Source: Arthrobacter sp.
GTDB taxonomy: Bacteria; Actinomycetota; Actinomycetes; Actinomycetales; Micrococcaceae
Assembly: GCF_031179985.1 (NCBI RefSeq)
Contig: NZ_JAPSHJ010000017.1
Coordinates: 18,536-82,535 of the forward strand
Direction of reading: 5' to 3'
Length of the DNA: 64,000 nucleotides
In this document: piece by piece, positions 27,950 to 36,328 of the stretch
Position numbering within the stretch: position 1 is the first letter of the stretch
How the letters are laid out: every line of letters starts with the position of its first letter
Notes under the pieces: model-generated
Seen by the model: only the letters and a program-made list of their open reading frames with translations
Database searches by the model: none
What the model was told of the DNA's origin: nothing
Position numbers and translations under genes: made by a program

Positions 27950-28734
27950 CCGGAAAGCTCATCCAGGACGGCGCGATCCTTGATCCGGATGCCGCCGTCA
28001 AGCCCTCTTCGCCGGAGGGTAAGCCCACCGTCACTGTCCTGGACTACGGCTCGGGCAATGTCCGCTCTGCTGTCCGGGCGCTGGAACGTGCCGGAGCTGA
28101 AGTGATCCTGAGCGCCAAGCCGCAGGACGTCCTCAACGCCGATGGCCTGGTGGTGCCCGGCGTCGGCGCTTTCGAGACCGTTATGAACGAGCTGAAAGCC
28201 GTAGACGGTATCCGGATGATCGGCCGGCGTGTGGCTGGCGGCAGGCCTGTCCTGGCCATCTGCGTCGGACTTCAGGTGCTGTTCGAAGCCGGCGTTGAGC
28301 ACGGCACAGAGGCCGAAGGAATGGGTGAATGGCCTGGGAAAGTCGAGTTACTCCCGGCCGACGTCGTGCCGCACATGGGCTGGAACACAGTGAAGGTTCC
28401 CGAGGGTTCGCACCTCTTTGAAGGTGTCGAGAATGAACGCTTCTACTTCGTTCACTCCTACGGCGTCCAGACCTGGGACTTCGATGTGATCCAGCCGCGG
28501 ATGGCTCCGCCACTGGTCACCTGGTCAGAGCACGGGGCACCTTTCATCGCCGCGGTTGAAAACGGCCCTCTGGCTGCCACGCAGTTCCACCCCGAGAAGT
28601 CCGGTGATGCAGGTGCCCGTCTATTGCGTAACTGGGTCAACGGCCTGCGTCATGGGCGGCGTGCCGAGGCTCCTGCTTCCGCAGAAGCCGCTCCCGCCAA
28701 CCCCTCTTCAGTTCAACCTGCAGCAGACGCATAG
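27946..28734 (+). CDS. hisH: Imidazole glycerol phosphate synthase, glutamine amidotransferase subunit
   Basis: 262 residues, somewhat longer than the usual 200-215 because of a 25-residue N-terminal and a 30-residue Ala/Pro-rich C-terminal extension. It supplies ammonia from glutamine to HisF. Motifs: [25 protein letters not shown], nucleophile Cys in [14 protein letters not shown], and [10 protein letters not shown] with the catalytic His and Glu. GTG 27946 overlaps the hisB stop. hisF is elsewhere on the chromosome. Confidence 0.95.
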   Translation: MTGKLIQDGAILDPDAAVKPSSPEGKPTVTVLDYGSGNVRSAVRALERAGAEVILSAKPQDVLNADGLVVPGVGAFETVMNELKAVDGIRMIGRRVAGGRPVLAICVGLQVLFEAGVEHGTEAEGMGEWPGKVELLPADVVPHMGWNTVKVPEGSHLFEGVENERFYFVHSYGVQTWDFDVIQPRMAPPLVTWSEHGAPFIAAVENGPLAATQFHPEKSGDAGARLLRNWVNGLRHGRRAEAPASAEAAPANPSSVQPAADA

Positions 28735-28892
28735 TGTGGTCCATAGTGCTGATGGGCCTCGCCGGGTTGCTGGTCGGCGGGGCGTTGTCCTTCCGGCAAC
28801 AGAAAGCACCACGCTGGATCCAGGTGGTGTTCTATACCCTTGCTGGAATGGCGCTCCTGGCCGCCTACATGCTGACGCTGCCTGCCGCCTGA
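28734..28892 (+). CDS. Small membrane protein encoded between hisH and hisA
   Basis: 52 residues from GTG 28734, which shares one base with the hisH TAG stop. It starts [20 protein letters not shown], then a short basic loop (RQQKAPR), then a second hydrophobic segment. It is predicted to have two membrane helices with a cytoplasmic or external basic hinge. Codon use and exact placement in the operon support that it is real, although it is short. Actinobacterial his operons such as that of Streptomyces often carry an extra small ORF at this point. I do not know a function; a role in histidine synthesis is not implied. Confidence 0.75.
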   Translation: MWSIVLMGLAGLLVGGALSFRQQKAPRWIQVVFYTLAGMALLAAYMLTLPAA

Positions 28893-28941
28893 CATCCCAG
28901 CCGGCTACATTTCCTACTCCGCTCCACCACCCTTGAGGACC

Positions 28942-29691
28942 ATGATGAACGACGAAACCCCGCTGCCGGTACTTGAACTGCTCCCGGCCGTTGACGTAGT
29001 GAACGGCCAGGCCGTACGACTGGTCCAGGGCGAAGCAGGAAGCGAGACCAGCTACGGGACTCCGCTCGAGGCTGCGCTGAACTGGCAACAGCAGGGTGCC
29101 GAGTGGGTTCACCTTGTTGACCTCGATGCTGCCTTCGGGCGCGGCTCGAACTCAGAGCTGCTGCGGGAAGTCGTTGGCCAGCTCGACATCAAAGTGGAAC
29201 TTTCGGGTGGATTGCGGGACGACGAATCACTGGAGAGGGCCCTGGATCTGGGTGTCGCCCGGGTCAATCTCGGGACCGCCGCCCTCGAAAACCCGGAGTG
29301 GACGCAGCGTGCCATTGACCGCTTCGGTGACCGGATCGCCGTCGGCCTTGACGTCCGGGGCACCACCCTTGCGGGCCGCGGCTGGACGAAGGAAGGCGGC
29401 GACCTGTGGGAGGTACTGGAGCGGCTTGAGGCGGCCGGTTGCGCCCGCTACGTTGTCACTGACGTCACCAAGGACGGCACGCTGCAGGGTCCAAATGTGG
29501 AGCTGCTGCGCCAGATGGTGGAGAAGACCCGCAAGCCTGTAGTCGCTTCGGGAGGAATCTCGACCCTGGAAGACCTCAGGGTGTTGCGTTCACTTGTTCC
29601 CTTGGGCGTCGAAGGAGCCATCGTGGGCAAGGCCCTCTATGCCGGCGCCTTCACCCTGCCCCAGGCGCTCGACGTCGCCGGCCGCCGCTGA
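28942..29691 (+). CDS. hisA: Phosphoribosyl isomerase (HisA/PriA)
   Basis: 249 residues, a half-barrel-duplicated TIM barrel. [20 protein letters not shown] is the N-terminal block with catalytic Asp, and a second Asp lies in [15 protein letters not shown]. Actinobacterial homologues (PriA) also act as TrpF in tryptophan synthesis; whether this one does cannot be proved by eye, but no trpF is in the window. ATG 28942 follows GAGG; ATG 28945 is equally possible. The sseB-like gene follows after 2 nt. Confidence 0.94.
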   Translation: MMNDETPLPVLELLPAVDVVNGQAVRLVQGEAGSETSYGTPLEAALNWQQQGAEWVHLVDLDAAFGRGSNSELLREVVGQLDIKVELSGGLRDDESLERALDLGVARVNLGTAALENPEWTQRAIDRFGDRIAVGLDVRGTTLAGRGWTKEGGDLWEVLERLEAAGCARYVVTDVTKDGTLQGPNVELLRQMVEKTRKPVVASGGISTLEDLRVLRSLVPLGVEGAIVGKALYAGAFTLPQALDVAGRR

Positions 29692-29693
29692 CA

Positions 29694-30563
29694 GTGGAAG
29701 GCACACCCGGCTCCCGGCCCTTGCCAGGCCATATCGCTGCAGCCCTGGCCGGTGCCGGGGGCGCCGCCGATTCGGCGGGTCAGCCGTGGACAGGGCGCAG
29801 CCTCGCCGGTGAGGATGCCCGGATCCACAATTTTGAGGACGACGACGGCACAGCCGACGCCGGATACCTCGCCGCCGTTTCCGCCATGGTGTCGGGTATC
29901 GGTGATGAAGAAGACATCGTGAAGGCCTTGGCCCATGCCAGGGTTTTTGTCCCGATAGTCGCTCAGCTGGGTGAAGAGGGGCACGACGCTGCCGGGCTCC
30001 AGGCCGACAAACAGGCAGACATGGCACTTGTGACGCTGAAGGCTCCTGACGGACGCACAGCATTGCCGGTATTCTCCTCTGCCGAGTCCCTCCACGCTTG
30101 GCATCAGGAGGCCAGGCCTGTTGCGGTCTACGCTGCCAGGGCTGCCTTATCCGCAGCCGCTGAAGGCGCCGAACTGATGGTGATGGACCCAGGCTCGGAG
30201 GTCACCATAGTTGTCCGGCGGCCTGCGGTCTGGGCGTTGGCTCAACAGCTCCCCTGGTCACCGTCCTATGCAGACACCGATGTAGCGGAAGCTGTGGCAG
30301 CAACTGCCTCCGATGTTCCCCAGATTCGGCGTATCGAGCTCCACCGAGGCGGGGGAGTAGGCGCCCTGACATCCAGAGGCCTGCAGCTCAAAGGCGGTGG
30401 TGCAGGTCCGGAGCTGCGCGTCGTCCTGTATTTGGTGGACGGGCTGGACGCCGCCGGAGTCCAGGAAGTGGTGACAGCCTTGAATGGCGCCTGGGCCCGG
30501 AATGAATTGCTGGCCGAACGGGTTGACTCCATCGAGGTCAAGCTGCGGCGCGCAGTAGAGTAG
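29694..30563 (+). CDS. SseB-family protein
   Basis: 289 residues with two SseB-like repeats. Residues about 70-190 contain ALAHARVFVPIVAQLGEEGH and TALPVFSSAESLHAWH, and the second half resembles the SseB C-terminal domain. In actinobacteria such a gene regularly follows hisA. The role is unknown; SseB of E. coli was named for serine-sensitivity enhancement. GTG 29694 is 2 nt after the hisA stop, so it belongs to the his transcript. Confidence 0.8.
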   Translation: MEGTPGSRPLPGHIAAALAGAGGAADSAGQPWTGRSLAGEDARIHNFEDDDGTADAGYLAAVSAMVSGIGDEEDIVKALAHARVFVPIVAQLGEEGHDAAGLQADKQADMALVTLKAPDGRTALPVFSSAESLHAWHQEARPVAVYAARAALSAAAEGAELMVMDPGSEVTIVVRRPAVWALAQQLPWSPSYADTDVAEAVAATASDVPQIRRIELHRGGGVGALTSRGLQLKGGGAGPELRVVLYLVDGLDAAGVQEVVTALNGAWARNELLAERVDSIEVKLRRAVE

Positions 30564-30617
30564 CTTTCGGTCAGGGGATGGATCCTCCTGCCGCTGGCAA
30601 GATTAAGGATGTAACCC

Positions 30618-31916
30618 GTGAATTTCGCTCTGTACAGGGAGCTGCTTGCTGTCCGGCCCGTCCGGCGACTGTTGGTCGTCGGAATGATCGCCCGCATTCC
30701 ACACTCAGCCGCGGGGGTACTTCTTACCCTGCATATAGTCCTGTCTCTGGGCCAGGGCTACGCAGCAGCCGGGGCGGCCGCCGCCGTCATGACCATTGGC
30801 ATCGCCGTCGGTGCGCCATGGCGCGGCCGCCGCGTTGACACTGTCGGCTTGCGGAAAGCATTGATACCTTCGGTGATTTCGGAGGCCCTGATCTGGTCGA
30901 TCGTGCCTCACGTCAGTTATGAGTGGCTGCTGCCTCTGGTCTTTGTGGGCGGACTGTTCACCCTTCCGATCTTCAGCGTGGTACGTCAGTCGCTCGGCGT
31001 CATGGCCACGGGCGAGCAGCGCCGTACTGCGTTCGCCCTCGACGCGATCTCCACCGAGATGGTTTTTATGATCGGACCGGCCGCTGCAGCGATTGTGGCC
31101 ACCAGCGGATTCTCCGTTCTGGGGCTCACGGTGGTGGGCATAACGACGTCGGCCGCGGGACTTTTCCTGATGTGGTTCAACCCGCCCACCCGAAGCGAAG
31201 CGGCCGACGAGGACTGCGCGGCCGAGCAGCAGCAGGCAGCTGAACTGGCTGTCGTGGCTGCAGCCCCCGCCCACGTTCAGGAGGCAGCGGCCGGGTTGAA
31301 GCCGGCGGACTCCGGTGAGCGGGCTCCATCACGCCTTCGGGGCGCCGTAGCGCGGAACTTCACCTGGTTTACCGCTTCAGTGGCCGCGGTCTTTTCGGTC
31401 GCGGCCGGCGCCGGTATGGTCCTGAGCGGTACCGACGTCGGGATCGTCGCGATGCTTGAGAGAGGCGGTCACCAGGCCGAGATCGGGCTTGTCTTCTTCT
31501 TCTGGTGCGCCGCCTCGGTGGCCGGTGGTTTGATCTATGGAGCCATGCACCGCCCGGTTTCCCCCTTGGTGCTGCTGCTGGGAATGGCTGCCCTGACCAT
31601 TCCCATGGGCTTCGCGCAGGATACGCTGACGCTCGGGCTCCTGTCACTCCTGCCGGGTCTCCTTTGCGCTCCCGTCTTGTCATCTGCTTCGGAAAAAGTA
31701 GCTGACCTCGTAGACGAGGCACGCCGGGGCGAAGCAATGGGTTGGTACGGCTCCGCCCTCACCGCCGGCGTCGCTCTCGGCGCCCCGCTGGCCGGGCTTT
31801 TCATCGACGGGATCGGACCCTCTGCAGGTTTTGTCTCCGTCGGTGTGGCTGGCGTAGCCATCTGCCTGTTGGGGCTTGTGCTCCAGCAGCGCCGCCGGAG
31901 CCAGGCGGCGTCGTAA
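30618..31916 (+). CDS. MFS transporter
   Basis: 432 residues with about twelve membrane segments and a central hydrophilic, Ala/Glu-rich loop (about 195-245) between the two six-helix halves. VGAPWRGRRVDTVGLRKAL is the loop 2-3 signature of the major facilitator superfamily. Substrate unknown; the layout resembles drug- or metabolite-efflux members. GTG 30618 is used, 54 nt after the SseB gene. Confidence 0.85.
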   Translation: MNFALYRELLAVRPVRRLLVVGMIARIPHSAAGVLLTLHIVLSLGQGYAAAGAAAAVMTIGIAVGAPWRGRRVDTVGLRKALIPSVISEALIWSIVPHVSYEWLLPLVFVGGLFTLPIFSVVRQSLGVMATGEQRRTAFALDAISTEMVFMIGPAAAAIVATSGFSVLGLTVVGITTSAAGLFLMWFNPPTRSEAADEDCAAEQQQAAELAVVAAAPAHVQEAAAGLKPADSGERAPSRLRGAVARNFTWFTASVAAVFSVAAGAGMVLSGTDVGIVAMLERGGHQAEIGLVFFFWCAASVAGGLIYGAMHRPVSPLVLLLGMAALTIPMGFAQDTLTLGLLSLLPGLLCAPVLSSASEKVADLVDEARRGEAMGWYGSALTAGVALGAPLAGLFIDGIGPSAGFVSVGVAGVAICLLGLVLQQRRRSQAAS

Positions 31917-31945
31917 CCAAACCCCGGTTAAGTGACCAAACGACG

Positions 31946-31988
31946 ACGACGGCGACCCGAACCTTAAAAGGTGGAGGGCCGCCGTCGT
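31946..31988. terminator. Hairpin between the MFS gene and DUF1844
   Basis: ACGACGGCG and CGCCGTCGT form a perfect 9-bp stem around a 25-nt loop that contains a smaller CCTTAAAAGG palindrome. It lies between convergent genes and probably terminates both; it lacks a long T-run. Confidence 0.6.
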
Positions 31989-32034
31989 GGTCAGTCAGCA
32001 GTAAATGCTGTGTGTCAGGGGCAAACAGTAATGG

Positions 32035-32421
32035 CTAGTTGACCGGCCCGGTGTACTTTTCTCCGGGGCCTTTGCCAGGAGCGTCCGGGATGGTGGATTC
32101 CTCCCGGAATGCCAGCTGAAGTGAGCGCAGCCCATCGCGCAACGGACCCGCATGCTGGGATCCGATTTCCGGCGCCGCTGCCGTGACAAGGCCTGCCAGG
32201 GCGGTAATAAGCTTGCGGGCTTCGTCGAGGTCCTTCAGTTCTGCTGCATTGTCCTCGGCGGCAAGGCCCAGCTTCACGGCTGAAGCGCTCATCAGATGAA
32301 CTGCAGCAGTGGTGATCACCTCGATTGCCGGCACCTCGGAGATGTCCCGGATCTGCTGGGCCACATTGCCCTGCTCATTCGCGGGCTCATACACGTGTGA
32401 ATTACTGTCTGGAGTGCTCAT
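32035..32421 (-). CDS. DUF1844 domain protein
   Basis: 128 residues, mostly helical. The core (about 25-105, ISEVPAIEVITTAAVHLMS and LDEARKLITALAGLV) is the DUF1844 family, a small conserved actinobacterial protein encoded next to infC. No catalytic residues are evident. ATG 32421 starts the conserved MSTPDSNS form; upstream in-frame codons have no support. It is divergent from infC. Confidence 0.85.
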   Translation of the reverse strand: MSTPDSNSHVYEPANEQGNVAQQIRDISEVPAIEVITTAAVHLMSASAVKLGLAAEDNAAELKDLDEARKLITALAGLVTAAAPEIGSQHAGPLRDGLRSLQLAFREESTIPDAPGKGPGEKYTGPVN

Positions 32422-32766
32422 ACTGGTAAGCTTGTCACAGACCGACTGGATGTCGTTATTTTGCGATGGATGCTCATTCCCGCCAACGTGCGGAGAACGG
32501 GTATCTTTCTGTAGAATTGGCATCTAGTTTGCAAGCGGAGATCTCTCCCACCCGCGTCAGCCGTTTTCCACGAGGAACTTTCCCAGTGGCAGCAAGGTTG
32601 CCGGGTAGCGGTCGGGCGCTTCAATCAGGCGATAGCCTGTTCGAAGCGCGTGCCACCTCACCCTGAGGCGGGCACATCCGATCCTCGAGGCCTTCGATTG
32701 CTCCGGCAATTGGGGGCCTTCTCTGTTTGCCGGTGGAGTACTCATCACAACCACAGGAGCTTTAAC
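32422..32766 (+). promoter_or_regulatory. infC promoter and structured 5' leader
   Basis: A 345-nt region without a gene. A good -10 hexamer TAGAAT is at 32512-32517 (weak -35), which would give an infC leader of about 240 nt. The leader has two strong hairpins: GTGCC-CCTCA/TGAGG-GGCAC at 32650-32675, and AGGCC-ATTGC/GCAAT-GGCCT at 32688-32719, the latter followed by TCTCTGTTT. AGGAG at 32755-32759 is the infC ribosome-binding site. Confidence 0.6.
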
Positions 32767-33942
32767 ATTAGCGAGCCAAGAATCAATGAGCGTATCCGCG
32801 TCCCCGAGGTGCGGCTGGTCGGCCCTGCAGGCGAACAAGTAGGGATCGTCCGTATTGAGGACGCGCTGCGTTTGGCTGCCGAATCCGATCTGGATCTCGT
32901 TGAAGTTGCGCCGCAGGCTAAGCCTCCGGTGTGCAAGCTGATGGACTTCGGCAAGTACAAGTACGAGGCTGCCGTCAAGGCACGCGAAGCCCGGAAGAAC
33001 CAGACCAACACTGTTCTGAAGGAAATCCGTTTCCGTCTGAAGATCGACACCCACGACTACGAGACCAAGCGGGGCCATGCGCTTCGTTTCCTCGGTGCCG
33101 GGGACAAGGTCAAGGCCATGATCCAGTTCCGCGGCCGTGAGCAGCAGCGCCCGGAGATGGGTATCCGCTTGCTTCAGCGCTTTGCGGATGATGTTGCCGA
33201 GGTGGGTGTGGTTGAGTCCAGCCCGCGCATCGACGGCCGCAACATGGTCATGGTTGTTGGTCCGCTGAAGAACAAGGCCGAAGCAAAGGCAGAAGCACGC
33301 CGTGCGACTCAGCGTGCAGAGGCCAAGGCGCAGAACGAAGCCAAGGCTTCCGGCCGCGTAGACACCAGCGGCGAAAACCAGGATTCCCTGACGCAGACCT
33401 TGGGCGATCTTCTGCCTGAAGGTTTCCTGTCTTCAACCGATGAAACCACCGAGGGCGTTCAGCCGGAGGCAGTCGAAATCGATGGTGAAGATGCAGTCCA
33501 GGAACAGCAGGCATCCGCTCCCGACGCAGGGAACGAGGCTCCCGTAAAGGAGGCTCCCGTGGAAGAGGCGCCTGCTCAGGACGCTCCCGTCGCTGAAGCT
33601 CCGGCTGTCAAGGCTCCGGTAGCTGAAAAGGCTCCGGTAGCTGAAAAAGCTCCGGTTGCCGAAACGGTGAAGGAAGAAGCCGCCGAGGCTCCCCGTCAGG
33701 CTGCTCCCAAGGCACCTGCCCCGAAGCGCGAGGCTCCGGCTGCACCTAAGGCATCACCGGCCAAGGCTCCCGTTGCCAAGGCTGCGGAAGCCCAGGCGCC
33801 TGCCTCTGAGGCTGCTGCGGCTCCCAAGCCGGCAGCAGTACCGTCGCCGCCGAAGCCGGTGGCCCGGCCAGCGGCACCGAAGCCTGCTGCACGGCCTGCA
33901 GCCCCCAAGGCTCCCAAGCCTGCGGGGAAGAAGACCAACTAG
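32767..33942 (+). CDS. infC: Translation initiation factor IF-3, AUU start, long Ala/Pro/Lys tail
   Basis: 391 residues. IF-3 binds the 30S subunit and proofreads start codons. The start is taken as ATT 32767: AGGAG lies 7 nt upstream, and residues 1-20 (start, [19 protein letters not shown]) align without gaps to the N-terminus of other actinobacterial IF-3. No ATG/GTG/TTG is in frame before GTG 32812, which would cut off the conserved [12 protein letters not shown] is the well-known autoregulatory start of E. coli infC. Core IF-3 spans about 1-170. The remaining 220 residues are a low-complexity tail with [20 protein letters not shown] repeats, making it twice the usual length. Confidence 0.93.
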   Translation: MSEPRINERIRVPEVRLVGPAGEQVGIVRIEDALRLAAESDLDLVEVAPQAKPPVCKLMDFGKYKYEAAVKAREARKNQTNTVLKEIRFRLKIDTHDYETKRGHALRFLGAGDKVKAMIQFRGREQQRPEMGIRLLQRFADDVAEVGVVESSPRIDGRNMVMVVGPLKNKAEAKAEARRATQRAEAKAQNEAKASGRVDTSGENQDSLTQTLGDLLPEGFLSSTDETTEGVQPEAVEIDGEDAVQEQQASAPDAGNEAPVKEAPVEEAPAQDAPVAEAPAVKAPVAEKAPVAEKAPVAETVKEEAAEAPRQAAPKAPAPKREAPAAPKASPAKAPVAKAAEAQAPASEAAAAPKPAAVPSPPKPVARPAAPKPAARPAAPKAPKPAGKKTN

Positions 33943-34056
33943 TTCAAAGCTGCAGAGGCATTGCTTCCGCAGTAAGCAACCAGCATGCCGCTCCACAGGC
34001 GGCTGCTCGAAAGAACTGCAGACATTGTCTGCGGATACGTAAGGAGATCGGTTCCC

Positions 34057-34251
34057 ATGCCGAAGATGAAGACCCACAGCGGTGCTAAAAAGCGCTTCAA
34101 GCTGACCGGCAGCGGCAAGCTGCGCCGCCAGCAGGCCAACCGCCGTCACTACCTCGAGCACAAGTCCTCGCGCCTGACCCGTCGCCTTGCCGGCGACAAG
34201 ATCGTCTTCAAGGGCGACGCCAAGGTCATCCGCAAGATGCTCGGCATCTAA
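34057..34251 (+). CDS. rpmI: 50S ribosomal protein L35
   Basis: 64 residues, very basic, full-length L35 ([40 protein letters not shown]). ATG 34057 is preceded by AAGGAG. It lies in the universal infC-rpmI-rplT order. Confidence 0.98.
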   Translation: MPKMKTHSGAKKRFKLTGSGKLRRQQANRRHYLEHKSSRLTRRLAGDKIVFKGDAKVIRKMLGI

Positions 34252-34368
34252 TTTCCAAGTTCTCTGGCTGATGCCCCCTGGCAGCAGCCAACTACCAAAA
34301 AGCCTTCTCAGGCCGGCCGGGTTTCCGGCAGTAGACGCTTGGGATCAGAATTCTAAAGGAGTACGCAC

Positions 34369-34818
34369 GTGGCACGTGTGAAGCGGGCGGTAAACGCCCA
34401 CAAGAAGCGCCGGGTTATCCTCGAACGCGCCAAAGGTTACCGTGGACAGCGCTCACGCCTGTACCGCAAGGCAAAAGAGCAGCTGCTGCACTCGTTTGTG
34501 TACAGCTACGGCGACCGCAAGAAGAAGAAAGGCGATTTCCGTCGCCTCTGGATCCAGCGCATCAACGCTGCATCGCGCGCCAACGGTCTTACCTACAACC
34601 GTCTGATCCAGGGCCTCAAGGCCGCTGAGGTCGAGGTTGATCGCCGTATGCTGGCCGAACTCGCAGTGTCCGACGCCAACGCGTTCGCCGCTCTGGTGAA
34701 GATCGCCAAGGACTCCCTGCCTGCTGACACTTCAGCTCCTGCCGTCAAGGCAGAGACGGCACCTAAGGCCGCAAAGGCCAAGGCCGCCAAGAAGCCGGTT
34801 GCTGCAGCCGCTGAGTAA
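34369..34818 (+). CDS. rplT: 50S ribosomal protein L20 with C-terminal Ala/Lys tail
   Basis: 149 residues. Residues 1-118 are standard L20 ([56 protein letters not shown]), needed early in 50S assembly. The last 27-30 residues are an Ala/Lys/Pro tail of the same flavour as the infC tail. GTG 34369 is preceded by AAAGGAG. Confidence 0.98.
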   Translation: MARVKRAVNAHKKRRVILERAKGYRGQRSRLYRKAKEQLLHSFVYSYGDRKKKKGDFRRLWIQRINAASRANGLTYNRLIQGLKAAEVEVDRRMLAELAVSDANAFAALVKIAKDSLPADTSAPAVKAETAPKAAKAKAAKKPVAAAAE

Positions 34819-34855
34819 TTCAGGAACTGCTGGCAACAGCAACTAAAGTTCTTGT

Positions 34856-35752
34856 ATGAACGAAACCGGGCGCCCGCAAGTCTTTCCACTCTCCAATCCC
34901 CGAGCTGATCGGGTGAGGGATGTGGCAAAGCTTGCAGGGCGCCCGGCCCGTTTAAAGCGGGAACAGTTCCTTGTTGAAGGGCCGCAGGCCGTCCGGGAAG
35001 CCCTTGTCCTCCATGCAAAACGAATTGCAGCCGGTGAGCCGGGGGTGGTGCAGGAGGTTTTCGCCAGCGAGGCATGCCTGGACCGTTATCCCGAGTTTGA
35101 TGAGCTGGCCGAGGGCACCAACGCCAGGCTCGCCAGTGACGAAGTCCTTGCAGCCATGGCAGATACAGTCAATCCGCAGGGCATCATCGCCGTCTGCAGT
35201 TTTATTGATGTGAGCCTTGAATCTGTTCTGGAAGCCTCACCACGATTGATCGCTGTTCTGTGCCAGGTCAGAGATCCCGGAAATGCGGGAACAGTCCTTC
35301 GGGCGGCTGATGCAGCCGGCGCCGACGCCGTGGTGCTCACCCAGTCCAGCGTGGACGTCTACAACCCCAAGGCGGTTCGGTCGACTGCCGGTTCCCTCTT
35401 CCACCTGCCGGTCGTGCTCGGCGTCGACGTCCAGGACTTCGCGGAGCAATGCCGGGATCGCGGGATCGGAATTCTGGCGGCGGACGGCTACGGACAGCTC
35501 AACCTTGACAAACTGCAGGACGAAAACGCAGCCCGGCGTCTTGGCCTGGGTGAGGGCCCTTCTGGCTACCACCTGGAACGGCCCACAGCCTGGCTCTTCG
35601 GAAACGAAGCCCAAGGCCTGTCAGAAGAAGAACTTGCCTTGGCTGATCATCGGGTGGCCGTGCCGGTGTACGGGGCAGCGGAGAGCCTGAATCTTGGCAC
35701 TGCCGCTACTGTCTGCCTCTACGCGAGTGCCCGGTCGCAACAGCGGGGATAG
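34856..35752 (+). CDS. TrmH-family RNA 2'-O-methyltransferase
   Basis: 298 residues. An N-terminal substrate-binding domain (RLKREQFLVEGPQAVREAL, L30e-like) is followed by a SpoU/TrmH knot domain with VRDPGNAGTVLRAADAAGAD, LFGNEAQGLSEEE and ESLNLGTAATVCLY, the three knot motifs. It probably methylates 23S rRNA (RlmB/TsnR-like); the exact site is unknown. In mycobacteria tsnR holds the same place after rplT. ATG 34856 lies 37 nt after rplT. Confidence 0.92.
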   Translation: MNETGRPQVFPLSNPRADRVRDVAKLAGRPARLKREQFLVEGPQAVREALVLHAKRIAAGEPGVVQEVFASEACLDRYPEFDELAEGTNARLASDEVLAAMADTVNPQGIIAVCSFIDVSLESVLEASPRLIAVLCQVRDPGNAGTVLRAADAAGADAVVLTQSSVDVYNPKAVRSTAGSLFHLPVVLGVDVQDFAEQCRDRGIGILAADGYGQLNLDKLQDENAARRLGLGEGPSGYHLERPTAWLFGNEAQGLSEEELALADHRVAVPVYGAAESLNLGTAATVCLYASARSQQRG

Positions 35753-35805
35753 TCGCCTAAACAGCAGCACGGCAGTCGAACAGCGGGGATAGCCGCTCAA
35801 GCAGC

Positions 35806-35835
35806 GGCGGGGCCCACCTGGTGGTGAACCCCGCC
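35806..35835 (+). terminator. Hairpin terminator after the TrmH-family gene
   Basis: GGCGGGG and CCCCGCC pair around a loop that contains the smaller palindrome CCACCTGGTGG, followed by TCTTATT. It lies between convergent genes and may serve both. Confidence 0.65.
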
Positions 35836-35883
35836 TCTTATTCCGCCCTGACGTTCAGCCGTCAGCGGCTGTCAATTCGTTAG

Positions 35884-36153
35884 TTATGTAGTGGTCTTGT
35901 TGCGGCCGGTAATTGCGCCGTAAATGCCGGCTACGACGAGGCCGCCGACAATAGCGAGGATCCAGGAACCAAGGTTCCAGAATTCCATCCTGCCACCGCC
36001 GAACAGAAGGTCGCCGATCCAGCCGCCAACAATCGCGCCGACCACGCCGAGCACAAGACTGGTTACCCAGCCCCCGCCGACGCGCCCAGGCATTACTGCC
36101 TTGACGATTGCTCCAACAATGAGTCCGAGAATGATCCAGCCGAGAAAGCCCAT
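35884..36153 (-). CDS. GlsB/YeaQ/YmgE-family stress-response membrane protein
   Basis: 89 residues with three membrane segments and Gly-rich helices (MGFLGWIILGLIVGAIVKAV, GGGWVTSLVLGVVGAIVGGW). This is the transglycosylase-associated protein family, common in stress regulons; function unclear. On the minus strand a CTGACA-N17-TAGCTT promoter lies at 36207-36235, about 55 nt upstream of the start, so the gene stands alone. Confidence 0.88.
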   Translation of the reverse strand: MGFLGWIILGLIVGAIVKAVMPGRVGGGWVTSLVLGVVGAIVGGWIGDLLFGGGRMEFWNLGSWILAIVGGLVVAGIYGAITGRNKTTT

Positions 36154-36206
36154 TTCTCCTCCTACATATTCGTCGGGATTCCTGTACAGCTCCCGATTAT
36201 GGCTTC

Positions 36207-36235
36207 AAGCTAACACACCGCCTTTACCTTGTCAG
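36207..36235 (-). promoter_or_regulatory. Candidate promoter of the GlsB-like gene
   Basis: On the minus strand CTGACA (36230-36235) is 17 nt from TAGCTT (36207-36212). The -35 match is good and the -10 match moderate. Confidence 0.4.
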
Positions 36236-36328
36236 TAGGCTTACTTGTGCGTCGTGGGGCTGTCTGAGCCTCCGAAAGCGCAGTCCCGGAAATTCTTCGA
36301 AGAGACCGATGGCTGCCTTGAGGGGCAG

